Assembly: GCA_029554345.1 (NCBI GenBank)
Contig: JAKPJF010000133.1
Location: forward strand, 1-37,312
From: Spirochaetota bacterium
GTDB taxonomy: Bacteria; Spirochaetota; UBA4802; JAFGJZ01
DNA length: 37,312 nucleotides
Direction of reading: 5' to 3'
Shown piece by piece: positions 6,905-15,167 of this stretch. The position numbers were made by a program, and so were the translations under genes. The notes beneath the pieces were generated by a model, which saw only the letters and a program-made list of their open reading frames with translations, did not search any database and was not told the origin of the DNA. Within the stretch, counting starts at the first letter, position 1. Every line of letters starts with the position of its first letter.

Positions 6905-7378
6905 ATGAAAATTATCGGAAAAGAAACCATTCATCCTTTCTTGTTCTATTCCGGAAAAACAGCGGGTTATATAATCTGGGTTCTTTATGTAACGGCTTTT
7001 TTTGAATTAACAAATATTAAGATGATATCGTTTAAATGGCTTGATTGCGTTTCATATTTTACATTTCTATTGGGTTTATTTTTTATAATTTTAAGCCTCA
7101 TCAATCTTGGGAAATCAACAAGCTTGGGTTTGCCGGATGAAAAAACTGTTTTTGTTAAAAAAGGATTATATAGATTCAGCAGAAATCCGATGTATGTCGG
7201 ATTTAACCTGTTTACAATTTCTTCAGTATTAATAAATGCAAATCCGTTTCTGCTGATATTTGCTGTATATTCAATAATGGTTTATCATTTTATTATTAGA
7301 GGAGAAGAGGCTTTTTTAGAGAAGAGATTCGCTGAAGATTATATCAATTATAAAAATAAAGTCAGAAGATATTTGTAA
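6905..7378 (+). CDS. isoprenylcysteine/phospholipid methyltransferase-like membrane protein
   Basis: The 157-residue integral membrane protein has about four hydrophobic helices. It carries the signature of the ICMT/PEMT superfamily: V-x-K-x-G-L-Y-R-x-x-R-N-P-M-Y-V-G-F at about residues 87-104, and near the end the glutamate-rich E-E-x-F-L-x-x-x-F-x-x-x-Y-x-x-Y. These regions form the S-adenosylmethionine pocket in characterised family members. The substrate of bacterial homologues is mostly unknown (lipids, isoprenoids or small thiols). A strong AAGGAG precedes the ATG. Single gene in the island. Confidence 0.85.
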   Translation: MKIIGKETIHPFLFYSGKTAGYIIWVLYVTAFFELTNIKMISFKWLDCVSYFTFLLGLFFIILSLINLGKSTSLGLPDEKTVFVKKGLYRFSRNPMYVGFNLFTISSVLINANPFLLIFAVYSIMVYHFIIRGEEAFLEKRFAEDYINYKNKVRRYL

Positions 7379-7388
7379 AGTGTGCAAA

Positions 7389-7430
7389 AGCAGTATTTTT
7401 CTGGCTCATTATTTTTAAAAATAATCTGCT
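7389..7430. repeat. nested AT-rich hairpins downstream of the methyltransferase gene
   Basis: AGCAG plus TATTTTT (7389-7400) can pair with AAAAATA plus ATCTGCT (7417-7430). Alternatively ATTATTTTTAAAAATAAT (7408-7425) is itself an 18-bp perfect palindrome. The two folds exclude each other. A factor-independent terminator is possible but the stem is AT-rich and no T-run follows directly. The rest of the 263-base gap holds no convincing gene. Confidence 0.4.
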
Positions 7431-7641
7431 GAGTATTATTTGCTGTTATCAGTTTTAATTCCATTGATATAATCAGTTTAAGTAGAAACGGGCGTTATCA
7501 TTTTATGTGGACTTCCAGGTGAATAGTATCACATTATTATTTTCTCATGTTTTGGTTAATACTTTACAGCAAGAGTTTGTTCTTTAAAAATAGATTTACC
7601 TCTGGGAACAGGTTATTGTTAAAAAGGGCAAAGGTCTGGTT

Positions 7642-8697
7642 ATGATAAAAAAATATTTATTTCTAATTGTAATTCTTGAATTGCTATTGGCTTTTAACGG
7701 ATACTCTAAAGAAAAAAAATATTTATGGATAAAAGCGGAAAGCGGCTTGAATTTAAGAGATAGTTCCAGTATATCTTCAAAATCCATAGTAATTATTCCA
7801 TTTGGATCAAAAGTCGAGTATCTTTCAGATTCCGGTGTAAAAGATTTGATAGAAGGAATTGGCGGCAAGTGGATTGAAGTAAAGTGGAATGAATTTACAG
7901 GCCATGTGTTTAGCGGATTTACAGCCGATAATGAAGATTTTAAAATAAATTATAGAGTTGCAGTAGCTGTTAAGGGATTGCCCATTATGAGTGCAGATAA
8001 GGAATACTATTCAAATAGAAAAATTCCGTTTGGAACTGTAGTTGAGTTTGTTAAAAACATCGATGATTCTGATGTCTCTATCTCTTGGGCGTTTGATAAT
8101 TGTGATTTAGCATTAATTAAATATAAAGGTAAGTTCTGTAAGGTTAATAAAAATTTTCTCGATACAATCGGGTCAAATAAACATAGCTCGGATATTAAAA
8201 AAATAAAAGAAAAGTTGATCCAGTCGTTTAAAGCATATGCCATGATTGGACTTGATATATCGCACAGTTTTGACTCTAATGACTTCTCTGTGTATCAATT
8301 AGGTAATTATTATCTGATAACAAGTTATTACTATCATGGTCCCGGGGCAGAAGAAGTTGAAGGATTTTATAAATATCTGTTTCGCGAGAATAATGGCAGA
8401 TTTGAATACATTGATATATATTCAACAGGAAGGTCGTCCAGTAAATGCATTCTAACGGATTTGAATAATGATACTTTTCCTGATGCTATAGCATTTGGCG
8501 GATATAGTGTTGTGAAATATGTTAAAATATATATGGGTCAAAAAGACGGATCAATTCAACTGATTTATGACTACGAAGTATCCGGTAATGAATATGATGA
8601 TTTGAAAGAATTAAAAATAACAAGCTCAGAAGTTGAGATTATTTATAAGGGGCGAAAGTATCATTTTGATAAATCAAAGGGGATGATCGAAAAATAG
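7642..8697 (+). CDS. SH3-domain exported protein
   Basis: The 351-residue protein has an N-terminal signal peptide (about residues 1-22). A bacterial SH3 domain follows at about 28-93: WIKAESGLNLRDSSS, a central P-x-G-S-K-V, and WIEVKW with GHVFSGF. The C-terminal 150 residues contain a degenerate FG-GAP-like loop (DLNNDTFPDA) and beta-rich segments. Bacterial SH3 domains often bind peptidoglycan or envelope proteins, so an envelope role is likely. It is the intact relative of the frameshifted gene at 1497-2409. The ribosome site is weak (AAAGG). The C-terminal domain is not recognised. Confidence 0.75.
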   Translation: MIKKYLFLIVILELLLAFNGYSKEKKYLWIKAESGLNLRDSSSISSKSIVIIPFGSKVEYLSDSGVKDLIEGIGGKWIEVKWNEFTGHVFSGFTADNEDFKINYRVAVAVKGLPIMSADKEYYSNRKIPFGTVVEFVKNIDDSDVSISWAFDNCDLALIKYKGKFCKVNKNFLDTIGSNKHSSDIKKIKEKLIQSFKAYAMIGLDISHSFDSNDFSVYQLGNYYLITSYYYHGPGAEEVEGFYKYLFRENNGRFEYIDIYSTGRSSSKCILTDLNNDTFPDAIAFGGYSVVKYVKIYMGQKDGSIQLIYDYEVSGNEYDDLKELKITSSEVEIIYKGRKYHFDKSKGMIEK

Positions 8698-8956
8698 AAA
8701 TATAACATTTGAATAGTGATTTAATTCGCCTGAAACATTTCTCTGATAAAAATATCAGTTGAATTAAATTTCGGATAATATTTATATTTTCGGCTAAATG
8801 AATAAGAGAAACATCTGTCTTTTCTCGACGGATTCTCAGGTGAATAGAATAATATTAAAGATTTGACTTTAAAGACTTTTAGCGCTGCTTTCCTTTAACG
8901 GTGTTTAAAATTCAGCTTGCTTAGTCTGAGTAAATGAAAAAATATTGGATTGAATT

Positions 8957-9667
8957 ATGCCTAACAAGAAATGGATAATTATTATTTCATCATTAGTTGT
9001 GATTATCACAATAACCATGACAATATTATTTTCTACTTATTTGCGGGCTAATATTATTCTATTCAGATTGAGTATCAACAATTCAAATCCTCAGTATTAT
9101 CAAAGAATCGAACCAATTTATTTGACATCTGAGCAAGCTCTTAGAGCAAACTTTTTTAAATCTCAATTACGACTTCATATACCATCTGAATATAAATATA
9201 GTGGCATGAATGCCTACAAAAAGAAGCTGATTGCTTATTCTTATGCTTCAGGGGATAAGAATTTTAAGATTTTAATTGATCGTGATTTCGATAGTAAGCA
9301 GATTATCACACTATTTATCAATGATAAAACTATAAACGATATTACTGATATAAATGAATTTGAGAATGACTATGAATATTTTAAATATGTTTTTCAATTG
9401 ATTCCAGATGATATTCATTTCATTGATTCAGATAATGATATTCGTTCAAATGTAAGTAAACTTATAATAAAGAATATGTTATTAACTTATAAAAGAAATG
9501 TTGCAATATATGAATCTGATAAATATGATTTTGTATACTGTGAAACAGTAAATACATGTCATGTAGAAGTATATAATAAGCAACACTCAAAAAATGTGAA
9601 ATTCCTCTTTCGCAATTTGAAAAAGGAAGAAATACTTGAAGTTGTAAAAACGATTAGCTTTGAATGA
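8957..9667 (+). CDS. hypothetical single-pass membrane protein
   Basis: The 236-residue protein has one strong hydrophobic helix (about residues 6-28) after a KK start, then a polar domain that is probably outside the cytoplasm. It is rich in Asp, Asn, Lys and Ile, with two cysteines close together (Cys195 and Cys200 approximately) that could form a disulfide. No family is recognised. The gap before it (8698-8956) holds no gene. It contains the 11-mer CAGGTGAATAG at 8837-8847, also found at 7516-7526 upstream of the SH3 gene. No clear ribosome site. Confidence 0.6.
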   Translation: MPNKKWIIIISSLVVIITITMTILFSTYLRANIILFRLSINNSNPQYYQRIEPIYLTSEQALRANFFKSQLRLHIPSEYKYSGMNAYKKKLIAYSYASGDKNFKILIDRDFDSKQIITLFINDKTINDITDINEFENDYEYFKYVFQLIPDDIHFIDSDNDIRSNVSKLIIKNMLLTYKRNVAIYESDKYDFVYCETVNTCHVEVYNKQHSKNVKFLFRNLKKEEILEVVKTISFE

Positions 9668-9739
9668 AGTGCATTTGACTGCTGATTTTATAAAAAAAAT
9701 TCAAATTCTGTGATAAAAATTTCTGGCAAATCCGTATTA

Positions 9740-11041
9740 ATGGGTATGCTGAATAATGAACAAAAAAAAGCCGCGAAATTCACAGAAGGAATAAGCGTTG
9801 TAATTGCAGGTGCCGGTAGCGGCAAGACCAAAACACTCGTAAAAAGAATCGAAAATACTCTCAGAGACGGTAATGTCAAACCGGAAGAGATTCTTATTCT
9901 GACATTTTCAAGGAAGGCCGCCGAAGAGATAAGAGAGCGTTCGGGCAGGGAAATAGCCGATGCGCATAAAATCACAGCCGGTACTTTTCATTCATTATGC
10001 TACCGAATTCTTTCGGAAAATCCTGAACTTCTTTTAGAAAATTTCGGAATCGGGAAGTTCAGCGTCATGAGCGAGGAAGACGAGGAGAAATTTCTTTCGG
10101 ACATGGTTGCTTCGCGGATTGATAATTTCATGGGACTTTCAAACAAAACGGTTTTCTATCTTCTGAAGAATCTTCACAGGCTGGATGATTCGCGTAAAAA
10201 AACGCTGACTGATATAGGAATTACGAGAGAACTCGACAGTGTCAGATCTGATTTTGAGCTTTATAAAAAAGAGCACTCTCTTATGACGTTTTCTGATTTA
10301 ATTTTTTGCGCGAATTCTATTCTTTCTAAAGATATAGCTTTCAGAGAAAAGATGAGACAGCGGTTTAAATATATTTTTGTCGATGAATTTCAGGATACTT
10401 CTGATGATAATTTTCTTCTTTTAAAAAATCTTATGCCGGATGATAAGCCTAATCTCTTTGCAGTCGGTGATGACTGGCAGTCCATATACGGCTTCCGCGA
10501 CGCGAATATCGATTACATGATTCGTCCTCATAAATATTTCCGGTCGGTATCGAAATATTTTCTGACTGTCAATTACCGTTCGCGCCGTGAGATTATCCGT
10601 ATATCAGAGAGAGCCATAAAAAGAAACAAAAACAGAAGCAGAAAAAAAATTAAATCTGCTTCAGGTAAAGGAGGCGAAATAGTTTATAAGCAGTATGATT
10701 CATGGAAGGATGAAATAGAAATCATCAAACAGATTCTCTCTCAATCGATTTCAGGAACAAACTGTGTTTTATACAGAAACAATTACTACGGCGACAGAAT
10801 AAAAAAAGAAATCGGTGATTGCTGGGTTTCTTTTTCAACGATTCACGGATCAAAGGGTCTTGAATATGATAATGTGATTCTTTGCGGAGTTGAAGACGGA
10901 GTATTTCCGTGCGCGTTCAATTCGCTTGAAGAAGAACGCAGACTCCTTTATGTCGCGCTGAGCCGTGCGAAGGAAAAGCTCTTTATTCTGTATAAAAAAA
11001 CCGAAAGCATTGAGCCCTTATTTATCCGCGAGATTACCTGA
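9740..11041 (+). CDS. compact UvrD/helicase IV-like superfamily 1 helicase
   Basis: The protein (434 residues from the ATG at 9740; a GTG at 9710 and an ATG at 9746 are also possible) carries every superfamily 1A motif. These are the Q motif LNNEQKKAA, Walker A GAGSGKT (24-30), Ia LTFSRKAAEEIRER, Walker B DEFQDT (215-220), III VGDDWQSIYGFRDA, IV NYRSRREI, V STIHGSKGLEYDNV and VI EERRLLYVALSRAK. It would unwind DNA 3' to 5' with ATP. Only about 17 residues separate the strand after motif IV from motif V, where Rep and UvrD have a 2B subdomain of some 150 residues. The C-terminal tail is also missing. Motif III with GDDWQS resembles helicase IV (HelD). Confidence 0.85.
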   Translation: MGMLNNEQKKAAKFTEGISVVIAGAGSGKTKTLVKRIENTLRDGNVKPEEILILTFSRKAAEEIRERSGREIADAHKITAGTFHSLCYRILSENPELLLENFGIGKFSVMSEEDEEKFLSDMVASRIDNFMGLSNKTVFYLLKNLHRLDDSRKKTLTDIGITRELDSVRSDFELYKKEHSLMTFSDLIFCANSILSKDIAFREKMRQRFKYIFVDEFQDTSDDNFLLLKNLMPDDKPNLFAVGDDWQSIYGFRDANIDYMIRPHKYFRSVSKYFLTVNYRSRREIIRISERAIKRNKNRSRKKIKSASGKGGEIVYKQYDSWKDEIEIIKQILSQSISGTNCVLYRNNYYGDRIKKEIGDCWVSFSTIHGSKGLEYDNVILCGVEDGVFPCAFNSLEEERRLLYVALSRAKEKLFILYKKTESIEPLFIREIT

Positions 11042-11161
11042 CTTATTTTCGTTTGAAGAAAGTCTTGTCATCAGTTTTCCGCAGCATTGCGGAATAGAAT
11101 CATCCTTGGATATTCTCGATGTTTTTTTGCAGATATCGCATACATAAGTGTAAAATTCCAT
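11018..11161 (-). CDS. 47-residue zinc-ribbon-like protein
   Basis: On the minus strand an ATG at 11161, after a GGGG-containing site, encodes 47 residues. They contain Y-V-C-D-I-C-K-K-T and I-P-Q-C-C-G-K-L-M, a C-x2-C followed by a C-C-G-x-x-M motif typical of very small rubredoxin/zinc-ribbon proteins. It ends at a TAA that lies inside the last codons of the helicase gene, so the two convergent genes overlap by 24 bases. The tail after residue 32 is Ser, Asn and Lys-rich. The role is unknown; such proteins probably bind zinc and act in the cytoplasm. Confidence 0.6.
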   Translation of the reverse strand: MEFYTYVCDICKKTSRISKDDSIPQCCGKLMTRLSSNENKSGNLADK

Positions 11162-11253
11162 TTAAGCCCCGCATAATAATATTTGACCTCAATAAGAACA
11201 TTTATACAGTGATTATTTTAAAGAAATAAATCAATAAGTTTTTAAAGGTACGA

Positions 11254-11724
11254 ATGAAATCTAAAGTTATGTTTGTGTGTCTTGGAAATATATGCCGTTC
11301 TCCGATGGCTGAAGCTGTTTTTAATCATCTTGCCGCAGAGAAAGGAATATCGGATTCCGTCAAAGCTGCATCGAGCGGAACGGCTGGATATCATGAAGGC
11401 GGAAACGCGGATCATAGAACAATTAAAACGCTTCGTTCTCACGGGGTGCCGATCAATCACACTGCTCATAAAATTACAAAGGCCGATATCGCCGGATATG
11501 ATTTGATCTTTGCGATGGATTCGGAAAATCTTCATAATGTTGAAAGAATTGCATCAGATGCTGATAGAAAAAAGATTATGCGTTTCCGTAAATTCGATCC
11601 GAAAGGAGAGGGTGATGTGCCCGATCCGTATTACGGAAGCGAAGCCGATTTTGAAATAGTATATGAAATGTGTCTGCGTACCTGTGAAAAAATAATCGGG
11701 CACATAATGAAAGACAATGAATAG
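11254..11724 (+). CDS. low-molecular-weight protein tyrosine phosphatase family
   Basis: The 156-residue protein begins with the P-loop VCLGNICRS: nucleophile Cys9 and phosphate-binding Arg15 in C-x5-R. It ends with the general-acid loop DPYYG (Asp124). Length and order are normal for the family. The gene overlaps the following fructosamine-kinase gene by eight bases, so both are made from one message. In other bacteria this neighbourhood is recurrent, and LMW phosphatases have been shown to remove phosphate from protein-bound ribulosamine-5-phosphate. A role in protein deglycation is therefore as likely as tyrosine dephosphorylation. AAAGG lies about six bases before the ATG. Confidence 0.93.
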   Translation: MKSKVMFVCLGNICRSPMAEAVFNHLAAEKGISDSVKAASSGTAGYHEGGNADHRTIKTLRSHGVPINHTAHKITKADIAGYDLIFAMDSENLHNVERIASDADRKKIMRFRKFDPKGEGDVPDPYYGSEADFEIVYEMCLRTCEKIIGHIMKDNE

Positions 11725-12580
11725 TATAAGACCGGTTATTAAGGATATTTTCGGCGCGTCAGCCGAAGTGAAATCTTTTACCCCCGTTTCGGGCGGTTCG
11801 ATAAGCGGGTCGTATTTTGCAGAAATAAATAACGGCAAAAGTTTATTTATTAAAAAGAACAGAATAGGTCCGGAAAACTTATTTAAATGCGAAAGAAACG
11901 GACTTGCAGCTCTTAAATCTTCCGGGGCGAGGGTGCCTGAGGTTTATAAGGTTTTTATTGATGCAGGGCATCAGTATATAATCATGCAGTATATTGAAAG
12001 AACTTCTCAGTCAAAATCTTCTGATTATAATTTCGGAAAGGAGCTGGCTGAACTTCACGCGAAAGATGCCGGAGATAAATACGGTTTTCATGAAAATAAT
12101 TATATCGGAGCAAACCGTCAGTTTAATGACTATTCGTCATCATGGGTTTCGTTTTTCGGTAATATGAGGCTCGGTCATCAGCTGAAGCTCGCGCAGTCAA
12201 ATAATTATTTAACGGATCATGAAGTTAGTTTATTTTTCAGCCTGATTGAAAAGCTCGAAAGTTTTATTCCGGAAGATAAACCTTCACTGATTCACGGTGA
12301 TCTTTGGGGCGGCAATTATATAAATTCCGCTGAAGGATGTTATCTGATAGATCCCGCGGTTTATTTAGGTTCAAGGGAAGCTGATATTGCGATGACTGAA
12401 CTGTTCGGCGGTTTTTCGAATGATTTTTATAAAGGCTACAATGATGTCTTTCCTCTGGATAGGGGTTACCGGGAAAGGAAAGATATTTATAATCTCTATC
12501 ATATTCTCAATCATCTTAATCTTTTCGGATTGTCATACAAGAACCAGGCTTTGAGTATCGCGAAAAGATATGTTCTCTAA
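11717..12580 (+). CDS. fructosamine/ketosamine-3-kinase family protein
   Basis: The 287-residue protein has the FN3K fold (aminoglycoside-phosphotransferase-like kinase): a Ser/Gly-rich nucleotide loop VSGGSISGSY, FIKKN with the ATP-contacting Lys, the catalytic loop IHGDLWGGNY (Asp195) and the metal-binding IDPAVYLGSREADIAMTELFGGF (Asp212). These enzymes phosphorylate sugars attached to protein amino groups; bacterial members often prefer ribulosamines and erythrulosamines. The phosphate destabilises the adduct so that the amine is freed. Its start lies within the phosphatase gene. Its stop meets the convergent HEAT-repeat gene with four bases of overlap. Confidence 0.93.
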   Translation: MNSIRPVIKDIFGASAEVKSFTPVSGGSISGSYFAEINNGKSLFIKKNRIGPENLFKCERNGLAALKSSGARVPEVYKVFIDAGHQYIIMQYIERTSQSKSSDYNFGKELAELHAKDAGDKYGFHENNYIGANRQFNDYSSSWVSFFGNMRLGHQLKLAQSNNYLTDHEVSLFFSLIEKLESFIPEDKPSLIHGDLWGGNYINSAEGCYLIDPAVYLGSREADIAMTELFGGFSNDFYKGYNDVFPLDRGYRERKDIYNLYHILNHLNLFGLSYKNQALSIAKRYVL

Positions 12581-13956
12581 TTAACTCTTGATATTTCAGA
12601 AAGAACATTCTTTAAATAGGTTTTGTCATCATAATCAAGATTAGGTGTTAACTCTTTTAAAAAATATTCAGCCTTTGTGATGTCAGAAAGAATCAGTGAA
12701 TCGTACGCTGTTTTTCTTACCTGCGGATTTTTGTCTGATGTAAATGCTGCAATCTTGTCAAAAAGTTCAGGGTTTCTCATATTGCCGAGATGTTCTATCG
12801 CTATCTGGCGTATCGCGGGATTATCGTTTTCGGAAAGAAGAGTCATCAGACTAAAAATTTCATCATCATCAATTTCACTCAAAACTTCAGCCGCGAGAAG
12901 TGCAGCTGAATTGTTTTTTTCGAGAAGCCGCTTCATGTGAGGGATTATAGTTTTTCCCATTCCTATCAATGTGTTCTCAATGCTGGTAAGATAGAAAAGC
13001 GATATGCCGGAATCTATGCTTGTTTCAATTATAGACATAATTGCCGGGATATATTTGCCGCTGTCTATAAGTATCGCGCCTGATGCGGCGTTTCTCACGT
13101 TTGCGTCGGAATCGTTAAGTAAAGAAACAATTTTTGCTCTATCGATGTTTTCAAAAGAAGAATACATTCTGCATGCGAACATGCGTATTTCCTCGTCCGG
13201 CGATGAAAGTGCGGATTCGATCAAAGGCAGCATGATCTTGTTGGTTGCTGAAAAAGAGAGTGCGTCGAGCTTCGCGCGTTTATCAAGTGAAGGGTAAAGT
13301 TTTTTTAATGTATTTTCAAATAAGGTTTTGTCTTCAAACGCTTCTTCAAATCTTCCGGTTAAAATCATTGCCGTCATGTATTCGTCGTCATTCATCGGTA
13401 TTGATGAAGAAAGAAGTATCTCAGCCGCGGCCCTTCTGAAAAACATTCCTTCGTCGTTTAATAGAATATCTTTGAGAACAGGAGTCGCTTTGAGTTTGTC
13501 TATTTTAACCATGGCGCTCATGGCATTAAGTCGTGAAGGATGAAAACGGTTTCGTGCGGTTTTTGAAACGAGCGGAAATGATGAAGTATATTTAATTTCA
13601 CCGAAAAAAGAAATGATGTCGTCCGTATCAAGAGGAACATCAAGAAGAAAGAGGAAATCGCCGCTTGCTGTATTGTGAGGAAGTATCGGAATGAAAAAAT
13701 GAATATCTTTTGCAATCGCCGATAAATATTTTTTAAGTGCTGAAATAAGAAAATCCTGAAAAGGCGAAAGTGCATGAATAATTTCGCGTTTCTGGTCTAC
13801 TGAGATATTCTGTTTGACGGTAAAAATTTCGATTAAGGCGCACGCTGCATCGAATGATCCGGTTTGAGAGATTCTGCGGCAGGCGTTTGAAAAAGCGTTT
13901 TTTCTCCGTCCAAGCGCCGCAGATTTATAATAATTTATTTTAAGCGAATCGAACAA
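12577..13956 (-). CDS. HEAT-repeat protein
   Basis: The 459-residue protein is nearly all alpha-helical, with tandem HEAT/PBS-lyase-type repeats over most of its length. Clear units include SPDEEIRMFACRMYSSFEN, DSDANVRNAASGAILIDSG, NDNPAIRQIAIEHLGNMRN and KNPQVRKTAYDSLILSD. HEAT repeats bind other proteins; no enzyme motif or signal peptide is seen. The start is TTG at 13956, chosen because AGGAGA lies seven bases before it. It begins eight bases after the argJ stop, so it belongs to the potD-argJ operon. The partner is unknown. Confidence 0.85.
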   Translation of the reverse strand: MFDSLKINYYKSAALGRRKNAFSNACRRISQTGSFDAACALIEIFTVKQNISVDQKREIIHALSPFQDFLISALKKYLSAIAKDIHFFIPILPHNTASGDFLFLLDVPLDTDDIISFFGEIKYTSSFPLVSKTARNRFHPSRLNAMSAMVKIDKLKATPVLKDILLNDEGMFFRRAAAEILLSSSIPMNDDEYMTAMILTGRFEEAFEDKTLFENTLKKLYPSLDKRAKLDALSFSATNKIMLPLIESALSSPDEEIRMFACRMYSSFENIDRAKIVSLLNDSDANVRNAASGAILIDSGKYIPAIMSIIETSIDSGISLFYLTSIENTLIGMGKTIIPHMKRLLEKNNSAALLAAEVLSEIDDDEIFSLMTLLSENDNPAIRQIAIEHLGNMRNPELFDKIAAFTSDKNPQVRKTAYDSLILSDITKAEYFLKELTPNLDYDDKTYLKNVLSEISRVN

Positions 13957-13964
13957 TCAGTCTC

Positions 13965-15152
13965 CTATGTCGAATATTCCGCGTTGATTTTCACGTAATC
14001 AACCGAGATATCGCTCGTCAGATACATGAATGAATAATCTCCTGCGTTAAGTTCAACCGTAACTCTGAATTCCTTTTTTTTAATAACGGATTCGAGATCT
14101 TTTTTGTCGAAATTAAGGGGTGCTCCGTTTTTGAATATCATCATATCGTCGAAGCTGATCGACATTTTCTGCGGATCAAATTCTGCCCCGGAGTAACCCG
14201 CTGCACAGGCGACTCTTCCCCAGTTGGGATCACTTCCGAAAAACGCAGTCTTGACAAGAAGAGATTCTGCGATTTCTTTTGAGCACTTCTTCGCATCTTT
14301 TGCAGTCTTTGCGCCGTTTACGAGAATTTCAACGCATTTTGTGGCGCCTTCTCCGTCGGTAACAAGCTGTTTAGAAATATCAAAAAGAACCGCGTAGAGT
14401 GCTTTTTCAAATTCAGCAAGATCATCATTGTTAAGATTTTCATCCGAAACCGGAGAAAGTATTATTGCAGTGTCATTGGTTGACATGTCTCCGTCGATTG
14501 TGATTGCGTTGACGGTTTTATCTATTGTCTCTGAAAAAATTCTGTCTAAATCATTTTTGGCGATCGGTGCGTCAGTAACTGAAAAGCAAAGAAGCGTCGC
14601 CATGTTGGGAGCGATCATTCCGGCTCCTTTTGCGGTAGAAGCGATTTTGAAACTTCCTTTTGATGTTTCAAAACTGTAACAGCAGAATTTAGGTACCGTG
14701 TCCGTCGTCATTATCGCTTTTGGAATTTGCTTTCCGTTTTCAGGCGAAAGTGCGGCAGTCAAAGAATTTATTTTAGCTGATATTTTATCGTATGGAAGCT
14801 GAACGCCGATGATTCCGGTTGAACAGTTGAGAATGGATTCCGCTTCCGCGCCGATTCCGTTTGCGGTTTCGGCAGTGAGTTTGACTGCGGTTTCATAACC
14901 CTGATCTCCCGTGCAGGCATTCGCGTTTGTGGAATTGATGAGAATTCCCCTGATTTTGTTGTTTTTTCTTTCACGGCAGAGTTTTACCGGAGCAGCGAAA
15001 ACTTTATTTGTTGTTGTTACGACTGAGGCATTGGAATCTTTGTCCGATGAAATCAGACAAAGATCGAGCCGGTTTGCGAATCTGATTCCGCATTCAATAG
15101 CCGAATATTTATATCCCCGGACGAGTTCAAGTCCGCCTTCTAATTTTTTCAT
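13965..15152 (-). CDS. argJ: bifunctional ornithine acetyltransferase / N-acetylglutamate synthase
   Basis: ArgJ moves the acetyl group from N-acetylornithine to glutamate (cyclic arginine pathway) and can also use acetyl-CoA. The 395-residue protein has the family motifs in order: NSTNANACTGDQG (73-85), NCSTGIIG (109-116), and the autocleavage site KGAGMIAPNMAT, where Thr186 becomes the N-terminal nucleophile of the beta chain. Near the C-terminus, FGSDPNWGR is also conserved. Normal length. The usual NSGNAN is NSTNAN here. It lies 15 bases after potD and eight before the HEAT-repeat gene. No other arg genes are in the window. Confidence 0.96.
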   Translation of the reverse strand: MKKLEGGLELVRGYKYSAIECGIRFANRLDLCLISSDKDSNASVVTTTNKVFAAPVKLCRERKNNKIRGILINSTNANACTGDQGYETAVKLTAETANGIGAEAESILNCSTGIIGVQLPYDKISAKINSLTAALSPENGKQIPKAIMTTDTVPKFCCYSFETSKGSFKIASTAKGAGMIAPNMATLLCFSVTDAPIAKNDLDRIFSETIDKTVNAITIDGDMSTNDTAIILSPVSDENLNNDDLAEFEKALYAVLFDISKQLVTDGEGATKCVEILVNGAKTAKDAKKCSKEIAESLLVKTAFFGSDPNWGRVACAAGYSGAEFDPQKMSISFDDMMIFKNGAPLNFDKKDLESVIKKKEFRVTVELNAGDYSFMYLTSDISVDYVKINAEYST

Positions 15153-15167
15153 ATTGATTCTTAATTC

